NCBI RefSeq assembly: GCF_042453785.1
Contig: NC_091671.1
Location: forward strand, 34,797,001-34,861,000
Source: Malus domestica
Lineage: Eukaryota; Streptophyta; Magnoliopsida; Rosales; Rosaceae
Direction: 5' to 3'
DNA: 64,000 bases
This document shows, in pieces, positions 56,034 through 64,000 of the stretch (positions are counted from its first letter, which is position 1; each line of letters starts with the position of its first letter). A program made the position numbers and the translations under genes. The notes below the pieces were generated by a model. The model was not told where the DNA came from. It was given only the letters and a program-made list of their open reading frames with translations, and did no database searches.

Positions 56034-56632
56034 CTTTCTGCCATTTCAAACGTTGACGGAAGTACCATTGGATAAGCGAGCCAGACAGTATTGTGAATTA
56101 GCAGGACTGACCTTGGGAAAAAGCAGCAGTGACCCATGACAACTTGTATGCAGCTTCTTTCCATGTAGAAACTCTTTTCACCCGGGAGTAGGTCAGATGA
56201 TCTTGTATTGTAATCGGGTTTCTCTTGGCCGAGCAACAATGACCGGCGTCGACGTTCTAGAGAGATACCTCTTTTCCAAACACAGATATTGACAACTCTC
56301 ATGAGCTTGAATCTACCTCATAATTTTATTTCATTATTATTCATTTCATATTTGCAGAAGGATTCGATACGCGCAGTGTAATATCCTGAACATATTATTT
56401 CATTATTATTCATTTCATATTTGTGAGCAACTTAACTTACATAAACAAGAAAAAGAACACAAAAGAGAGAAGTATATCAATGTCATTCAACCTAGATGCG
56501 TGTCAGATGATATAACTACCAAAAACGACTACCAAACCGCGGATGAAAATGTCTGCTAGAAAGCCAATCAGACCGTGCAATGCAACGCTTTAATCAAGAG
56601 CAAATTGTGCGCACCAGAACGATGATCAGATA
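56034..56632. other. spacer between convergent genes
   Basis: Holds the two 3' UTRs. A 21-bp phrase with TTATTTCATTATTATTCATT occurs twice (about 56325 and 56396). No gene is visible. Confidence 0.45.
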
Positions 56633-58884
56633 TCAGCGCTTGAGTTGCCTCCTCGCCAGAGCAGGAGCTTTCTTAGGGATGTAAACCTTGTAACTCACCT
56701 GCCAAAAAATAAATTAAAACATCGTTAAAGCTAGTGGTAGAAAACGCCTGCCTTTCAGGGACATCCGGTAATACAGAAAGAGAAGTAAGCAAATTTGTGA
56801 CGGATCAAAACACCCACCTGTACCATTTCGCTACCTCGCATCACCGACATTGTTTTCTGCTCAAACTGTGAGCCATCAGTAGCTTCATCTTGCTGTATAT
56901 CAGAACTATCTTTGACATCTTCACCGTTTCTATTGCTTCTTTGGGGCACGGTTTGGGCAATATCAGAAGCACCCTTATCTACATTACTCTCACTCACCAA
57001 CAATCCTTCCTCGGGAGGTTCCTGCGAAGCAGGTTCTTGTTTCAGCGTTTGGTGAGCTTCTAGCAAATGGCCCCTCAAGGTTGGTGAAGTCGAGTTTGGT
57101 TTATAGAGCGAAGCAGTGGTCTTAATCTTTCTGCCGACAGCCACTTGCTCTATTGGACAACCAACTTGCTCTATTGGACAAGCAACATCTTGCTTGGCAG
57201 AGATAAATTCACTGCCACTATTAATCCTATCGGGTTCCTTTTTCAGGTTTTGGGAAGAAAGAATGGAAACTCTCTCTTGAGGCCCATTGGCCTCTTCTAC
57301 TGATTGCGTTGCATCAACCCTTTCAGCAACATCCTCCTCGGATGACTTTGCTACAACCACTCTAGCACCACCCTCCCTGGGCGATTCTATTTGAACCAAT
57401 TCAACCTTTGCAGTGGACGGCTGTGTCAAATCAATGTCGGTCTTGTCTTCCTGATTGGTAGTTACCGCTGAAATTCTTTGATGCTTTCCTTTGAACCTTT
57501 TTAGATTTTCCAAAGCCCTTTGTCTTAAAATTGATTCCAGATCCTCACCTGGCAGACTAATGATTGCCCCAGAAACCTCATTCTTATTTTCATTAGCAGG
57601 ACCAGAAATCCCGATTCCATCATCTTGGCCCGTACAATCTTTTTCCAAAATGTTACAACTATCTTTGAGATCCATGACTAGAACATTAGAAACATAAGCT
57701 TCTTCCTCTTTCCCACTCTCTACTTCCGTTCTCTTCTCAAATGCAACATCCAAACGATCATCCAACTCCCTCTTGCCCCCTCCATCATTACTATCATTAC
57801 TCCTACAAGAAGGGTAGTCGTCATCATATGTAATCTCTTCTTTGTGCGCATCCGTATCCATCCATCTTCCATGCTCGTTTTCTTCTGCTACCGTAACTAC
57901 AGATCTCAACCTCCTCGAATTGTTCTCATATGTCACTTTTTCCTCACTCCGACAATCACCACTCTCGCTACGCTGACTGCACAAAGAACAACTCCTTGAC
58001 CTATACCTAGCCTTCTTAGTCCCACTTTCAACCTTGTTAATCCCACTTTCAACTCTGTTTCGTTTTCCAGGTCTGCCCCTATGCCTCTTAGATTCAATCT
58101 CATCACCGCTAATACTCTCACTCGGACAAGTTGAGCACCTAAACGACGCGCTACTCCTGGAACTAACGCTAACATTCCTCCTAGGCTTCTTCCTCAAATG
58201 CGTTTTCTTATCATTCTTCTTCTTTGCCAATTTCCTCTTCTTTCTACGGGGAGAGTCCCCGCTGCTGTCAGGGCTATAAGATCGTCTCTGAGCCCTCTTC
58301 TTGCTCCCTTTTGCATCCTTCCTAGCGCGCGATCGAGCCCTTCTACTTCTCAAATCATCATCTGAGCTAAAAGACGATAACGATTTCAAACTTCTTGAAT
58401 CATCCTCACCGGAATAAGAAGAAGAATCGTCACGACGGCGAAGCTTCTTGGATCTATATTCCCTTGTTTTGGTCTTACTCTTACTTTTCTTCCTTGTTCG
58501 AGCCTAAAGCAATCACATACATAAATTAGCATTTAGCATAAGACATTGGCAATCATGAACCAAATTATAAAACCTTAATCTCACACATAATCGTGCAAAT
58601 ATATCTGTACAACATTATAGTCAAAACATCATATTTCTTAGCAAACTACTTATAATGCTGCCTAAAATTTTCGATTTGTTTTTCGTTTCGTTTTCGATTC
58701 CAAACCTAAATCGGAAGAACAAAACCAAACAAAGAAGTAATCTTTTAAGCAGGGAAGGAAAACCCATGTAATTAAACAAAAAACGAGAAACCTAGAACAC
58801 GACAACAACTGATAGAGAGAGAAAGACAACCTCGGAGGAAACATTGGAGCGTTTCTTGGTACGAGAAGAAGAGGACTTGCCCAT
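56633..58884 (-). CDS. Lys/Ser-rich nuclear-type protein (At5g53930-like)
   Basis: Three coding exons with GT-AG borders: 58884-58831, 58503-56818 and 56698-56633; 601 residues. The start MGKSSSSRTKKRSNVSSE is followed by a long run of Lys/Arg and Ser patches (for example RKKSKSKTKT, KKRKLAKKKNDKK), typical of nuclear and nucleolar localisation and SR-like disordered proteins. The middle is acidic and Glu/Ser-rich, with a short conserved block EDLESILRQRALENLKRFKG. The tail VSYKVYIPKKAPALARRQLK is encoded by the separate last exon. Without splicing the frame would read 20 more codons past 56818 to a stop at 56755, so the small last exon matters. Arabidopsis At5g53930, often labelled 'ATRX-like', is the likely counterpart, although no helicase domain is present. 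Molecular role unknown. Confidence 0.88.
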
Positions 58885-59100
58885 CTGGGTTCACACCTGC
58901 AACAATCGAAACTGTTAAAAAGCAAAATTCAGACTACAAAGAAAGCGAAAAGGGGTTGTGCAGAAGTTGGATAGGAGGATTCCGGAGGATATATACATAT
59001 ATAACATATTTATAGTTCTCTCGTTCTCTCTCTCTCTCTCTCTCTCTCTCCTCTCAAGGATTGTGTGTTACGCTTGGTTCTGCCCTAACTTCTTTCTACC
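58885..59100 (-). promoter_or_regulatory. promoter of the Lys/Ser-rich gene with CT microsatellite
   Basis: A (CT)n run at about 59018-59050 lies about 140 bp before the ATG, with TATATACATATATAACATAT at about 58988-59008. Similar CT runs precede the bHLH-MYC-N gene. Confidence 0.5.
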
Positions 59101-60100
59101 TCTCCCTTAATTGCACGATCGATTGGACTTTTGACCTCATGTGACTAATCTAACATTTAATTTAACAAAATTTATCGTTTGACAAAACAATAAAAATATT
59201 TGTAAAATCATTCTGTTATGTACACCGCGATGTTAATTAGACCGTATATCTTCTAATTAAGACGCAAAGGGAGAGAGAATCGGCTGAATGAGCCCAACAA
59301 TTCCTCAAACCCAAAACAAGGAAAGACATACTCAACAAGCCCAACAAAGAGGGCTCATATATCGGCCAAAATATCTATAAAAGGCTGACAAGCCCAAGTA
59401 AAAAATCAATTCCATGCTTGAACTACAAGTACACGCACATCTGCGTTCTTCAAAATTCTTGTTTACCTTGTAAATAGGCAGAAGCAAGAGAGAGAACCTT
59501 AGCTTTGCTTTGCTTGAGATCGAAGTGGAACGAGAGCAATAAATCGCATTTTTTATTTTCTTTGCTAGCGTTGGACAATTGAAATAGACGTAGAAGAAGA
59601 GATGTGAAAGAAAGCTGTATTATCTTTATGCTCTTGTTGTTTTGTTGGGTAAGAGAAAGAGCAAAGTTGGCACAAATTGTTTAATGAGATAGGTAGATAG
59701 AAAGATGGAATGCTCTTTTCATTGCAAATGTCTCGTTATATACGAAAACCTTATACCTGTAGAAAATAAATGGCATAAGTGAAAAGTCATCATTCATTTT
59801 TACTATTTCACCTCCTTGAGACTTCCATCTAGAGCTTTTAATTGGTGTCACCAAAGCCCACTTAATAACTCAAATTTGTGTGATAAGGCTACAATTACTG
59901 AGGAACAAAGAGATAAACTTTTACAGTGTTTAATGATGGATCATTTTTGTTGTGAGTGAAAGATGCAATCTTTCAGCAGAAATTGGGAGAAGCGTGAGAA
60001 AAAGTTACCCGAGAGACAGTCGGAGAAGAAGTTATCCCTCCCATCTTTTTTTTCTTCCTCAGCTCTTCTTTCTTGCTAGTGAGTAAGATTCACTCTACCC

Positions 60101-60131
<31 letters not shown>

Positions 60132-62590
60132 CTGTTTGGACCCGATTTGCAGGATCGGGTTAAGTGTTCTAGGCCTCAAGAAAGATTTTAAAGTGATTTT
60201 CAATGACTTTTCTTGATGTTATTAAGAATTTTAATTATCATAATAATTATTCTGAAAATTATCTTCGTAGCTGGGAGGTCAAGGCAAAGTGAAAAGAAAA
60301 GAATAAAGATAATGCTAGGGATGTCAAATTTATAACTAGATTTGCAAACTAAATGATGTGTCACCGGTAGAAATAAGCACGTTGACCAGTACTTAATGAT
60401 CCATTCATCAACATCTACATCATTTAATTTATAAAATTTGGTTTATAAATTTGATCTCCACATTACGTTGAATTTTATCAAAGTTAATTATCAAGTAATC
60501 AGTTTGACTCGGGATAATGATGGCAAAATTTAAAATGGATGAGCCGAGGATTGTGTCTTATGGCACAGTGTGCAACGCGTAGGGGAGAGTCCAATTTGAG
60601 GAAAGGATTAATGTCATGCACAAACATGCAATTATTGGAATTGTATTAATCTAGAATCCAACTTAAGGAGAGGATTGATGTCATGCATGCACATGGTCTT
60701 CAAATGACAATCCTGTTATCTGAGTCTGACATGGGATAATTAGCAAGGAGAAAATGAGATAAACTCTCAGGAGGCATGGTGCAATCAAAATTGCTTTTAT
60801 AACTTATCATCTTAGGCACGCATGTCCCTATAATACAAGAGGTTTTGGACATTTAATTTACCACAAATCAACGTTCTATGTGAATTCTCTCACATTTTGA
60901 GAAAAATACTAACTATTTTACTAATTGTTAGTACGAATACAGTCTGGTTAGATAAATTTGGGTTGGCAACCGACGAACAAACATTGCCTGGTTAGATGAA
61001 GTTTTCCAGAGGCAACCAGCAAAGGCGACAGTCTAGTTAGACAGCCACGGAGTTGTAGAATCAGTTATACTTAGAAGTCCCGACTGCTTGGTTAAATGGC
61101 GAGTTTCTCAAGTCCGACTGGTTAATTATCTAAAGCTTCTGCTGGCGCAGAGGCTTTGATTCTCTTGTGGAAAAATGTCACTTCATTTGCTTTCTCAGTG
61201 AAGTGGCGTGTTTTTATAATTGGATACTCCCAAGTCATATTTAGAGTTCAATATGTCGACGGGCACACCTCGTACAATAAAGACACTCATTTTTTTTTTT
61301 AGTATCTTTGTCCTATAGTTTGATACCGGTTTCAGTAGACCTATATTCTTACCTCTATGGTCGAGGCTGCTAAAGGGTGCACAAGATTCAAAGCTTCATA
61401 GTGAGTTGCATAACCTTGTTTTTAGGTTATAGAACTCAAGATCGAGAGTGTTTATCCCTTAGTAGAAATTGCTCGATTTAGGTGTTAGAAGCGCATTTCA
61501 TACATTCAAGACATTCGCCAAACCGAGCTTGAATTGGCACACCCACATCAATAATCAACCACCAAAAAACGAAGTTAGTTCCTTAGTTACTTCAGTGTGA
61601 GTATCATGTAGGCTGTATAATTGTTAAAATCAACGATATATCAAAAGATTAGAAACCAATATATATATATATACACACACACACATTCAGCCAATGTAGA
61701 ACAGTGAACCTAGCCCGTGGACTCCATTTGTAAGTGGGCCTAGTTCTTAGATTATACATTGCTCACTTCTTTGCGGGTAGGTACAAATAGGCAATTTGCA
61801 CTCTGATAATATTGTTGTTTTTTTTTTTAAACACTTGTCCAACTCACCAGAAAAAAGTTACATGTATATTACACATCTCAATTTTCTGTCGTTGGATTGA
61901 ACGAACTAAAGAAGATTAAAGGATAAAAATTAACAGAAGGTGCGTTGAAAATAAAAAGAGATGTATGAATAGCACCACCCTTAAAATATTGACTTAACCA
62001 TTTAGATCCTTTAATCATCCCACAGTTCCCACTCCAAAAAAGAGTTGATAGAGAGAAAAGCAAAGATAAAAAGGAGAGAGCTAATGACTTGATGAGATAG
62101 CGGATGATTCAGTCTAAATATCTTGGATACGAACAAATCCAAATATATCGATACAAGTTAAGCCAAACAATAAAACCGTTTAATTTAAATCCAATCATGA
62201 GATTCAAACGAGCTCAAAATGCTCCAAAGTTCCTACATATATCTCTCCTTGCACATGATTCTGTTTGTTATAGATTTCCTTTTGCAATGCCATCAGATCC
62301 TTCCCAAACATCGGATCCAAACTATATACTTACTGAATTCATTAAATTATTATCTAGTATTATATATTAAAAATTACAATATTTTTATATATTTTTATTC
62401 CCAAGTAGCATTTTATGCAGTATATAAATATCCCACCAGCCAAACAGAGCCCATATCCGTACTGGCTTACCTGACAGCCCAACAAAGAACAACAGCCGCC
62501 CCAATTCCAAAACTCACACATATTTTTATTTAATTTTTAAATTCCCATATGATAAAAAAATAATACAAATAAAATATTTAATTTTATATT
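59101..62590. other. long intergenic stretch with simple repeats
   Basis: About 3.5 kb without a credible gene. Simple repeats: (TA)n at about 60103-60130 and (AT)n(AC)n at about 61658-61685. A phrase GAGGATTGATGTCATGCA / AAGGATTAATGTCATGCA occurs twice (60602 and 60671). A repeated phrase around GTCTGGTTAGAT / GCCTGGTTAGATG lies at 60942-61090. Short open frames here show no known motif. Confidence 0.4.
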
Positions 62591-62599
62591 CCTTTTATT

Positions 62600-62990
62600 T
62601 ATTACGTTTCGGCGGTTCCCTCCTGCTCCATGTGGCGACCGATCATGCTCCCCTCTTTGCATGACCTAACCCCAGGAGCCATTACGTCACCGCCGGGTCC
62701 CGCCCACCGTTCGCTCCACGCAACTCTCGCCGACGACGCGCCTTCGCCACGGCTGTCGGTGTCACTTTCGCCCACGTCACCGCCACACCCGTCGCAGCGC
62801 AGCGAGCGTCCGTACTTCGGGTCCACGTGAAGGCGGCCAGCGTGGCGGAGAGCCATACGCTACGTGTCAGCGTCATGCAAGACTGCATGGGGGGCCGAAA
62901 ATCTTGTGGACTTGTTCGCGGATTTCAGACGACCCGATATCGGTGTGTGGGCCGAAACCAAAGCGGGCTCCGCGCCTCCACGTAAGTACA
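62600..62990. promoter_or_regulatory. GC-rich island with ACGT elements
   Basis: An abrupt rise in GC content between AT-rich flanks. It contains several ACGT-core motifs (TTACGTCACC, CCCACGTCACC, GTCCACGTGAAG which is a G-box, CTACGTGTCAGC, CTCCACGTAAG), as in light- or ABA-responsive plant promoters. Open frames on both strands are uneven in composition and show no family motif. Which gene it would serve is unknown; none is visible within the following 1 kb. Confidence 0.4.
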
Positions 62991-64000
62991 CTATTTTCTT
63001 ACGTGGACCCCTTTAAATTGTGTAATTATGAAAAATACAGTGGGGTGTGTTGGAGTTGACCTCACATTAGTCGCTAGTCTCTACTTTCAGCATAACTCCC
63101 CGATAGTTTTCGGTTTTTAACTTTTGGCTACTTTTTTTATAAATATTTTGAAAACACCTTAAGATAACGAATCAATATTTTTTTATTACTTTAGACGGCG
63201 GGTTTGGGCCGGCAAATTAATCGATTAAATAATCTTGGATGTAATTTTTGAGTGAAAAGTTTTTATGAAATGTCAAGGAGACGCACTTAAAATAAGGCTC
63301 TCATAGACAGTCTGCCACATCAATTTTTCTGACACATTATTTTATCATGTTGGTATGAAAATTGTATTAAAAATATGAGACGGATGAGAATTGGTAAAAA
63401 ATCATACTTCTAAGAGAGTGTTCTTAACATTTCTTGTGTTTTATTAATCAGCGTTACGTGATGTTATTAGATTAAGCAAAAATTGATCTCATAATTGTGT
63501 CTCACTCATCATAGATGTTGCGGCTAAGATGTACCTCATCATTTAATCCCTCATCTAACAATAGATATAAAAATGGATTTGAACGTAGATTAAGACGGTT
63601 AAATTAAAATTGTATTTCCTTAAAATTAGGTGTTCAATTTCAAAGTGTAAATGTTCGTTTACAAGAGTATTTAGGTATGATGGACTACATAACGATAGAT
63701 TGCACACAACTCAGTATTAGATAATGTGATAAAAGAAATCAAATATATTATTAATCTAGTTTTTACATATCAGATAAATAAATGCTTATCCACACTTAAA
63801 AATTTGTACTTGTATTAGAAATTTGGGAAAGATAAAATGCAAAATCGAAGAATACATAATTACAATTAATTTAATTGAATTTATTATAAGAAGAGGTAGT
63901 TATCCTTAATAAGATGGACTAATTATTATTAACCCAAAATAATAAGATGGGTCCAACCACCCTTTCTTTTCTTTTCCATGCTGAATTCTCTTCTCCCTCA
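62991..64000. other. right-edge intergenic stretch
   Basis: AT-rich with no open frame or repeat recognised. Confidence 0.4.

Noticed and set aside
62602..62888. Open frames in the GC-rich island
   Set aside because: They overlap on both strands, have no motif, and are explained by base composition.

Overview
The window is nuclear DNA of a flowering plant. Genes are split by many GT-AG introns, the background is AT-rich, and DNA transposons, LTR remnants, SINEs and LINE fragments fill the spaces. The gene set and the dense families of small MITEs with 9-bp duplications suggest a woody eudicot, most likely Rosaceae (apple/pear type). The family-level placement is inference from memory of those repeats, not a search.

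Left part, 1-18.8 kb: one intronless Ser-rich gene with a PADxLFxNGxLLP motif (1143-1877, +), then a block of transposable elements. The largest is a 6.8-kb CACTA-type transposon (3622-10449, exact TCT target duplication). It carries a tandem repeat array and four intron-separated exons copied from a plant RING-H2 E3 ligase gene, with the last RING zinc ligand mutated. It is followed by a solo LTR carrying a 5S-rRNA-like sequence (Cassandra type), a 2-kb Mutator-like element with an exact 9-bp duplication, a solo LTR with an exact 5-bp duplication, and small MITEs.

Middle, 18.9-35.6 kb: a seven-exon gene on the minus strand for a bHLH-MYC N-terminal-domain protein without a bHLH (18880-21065). 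About 14 kb of gene-poor DNA follows, holding a hAT remnant, SINEs, MITEs, long hairpins, and a LINE-free nest in which a Harbinger-like element sits in a MITE that itself sits in an LTR fragment.

Right part, 35.6-59 kb, is gene-rich: a 20-coding-exon STE20/GCK-type kinase (36406-46353, +) whose introns hold one Au-like SINE and three RTE-type LINE fragments; a chloroplast-type S4-domain RNA-binding protein (48773-52042, +); a broken STIG1-like fragment; a ribosomal protein L11 methyltransferase-like gene (53144-56033, +); and a convergent Lys/Ser-rich nuclear-type protein gene (56633-58884, -). From 59 kb to the end I see no gene, only simple repeats and a GC-rich, promoter-like island near 62.6-63.0 kb.

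The genes do not form a pathway. They are ordinary housekeeping or regulatory plant genes (signalling kinase, organellar translation, nuclear protein). Their order resembles two Arabidopsis regions as I remember them (At5g53900-At5g53930 and At3g15220-At3g15240), which suggests a conserved ancestral block.
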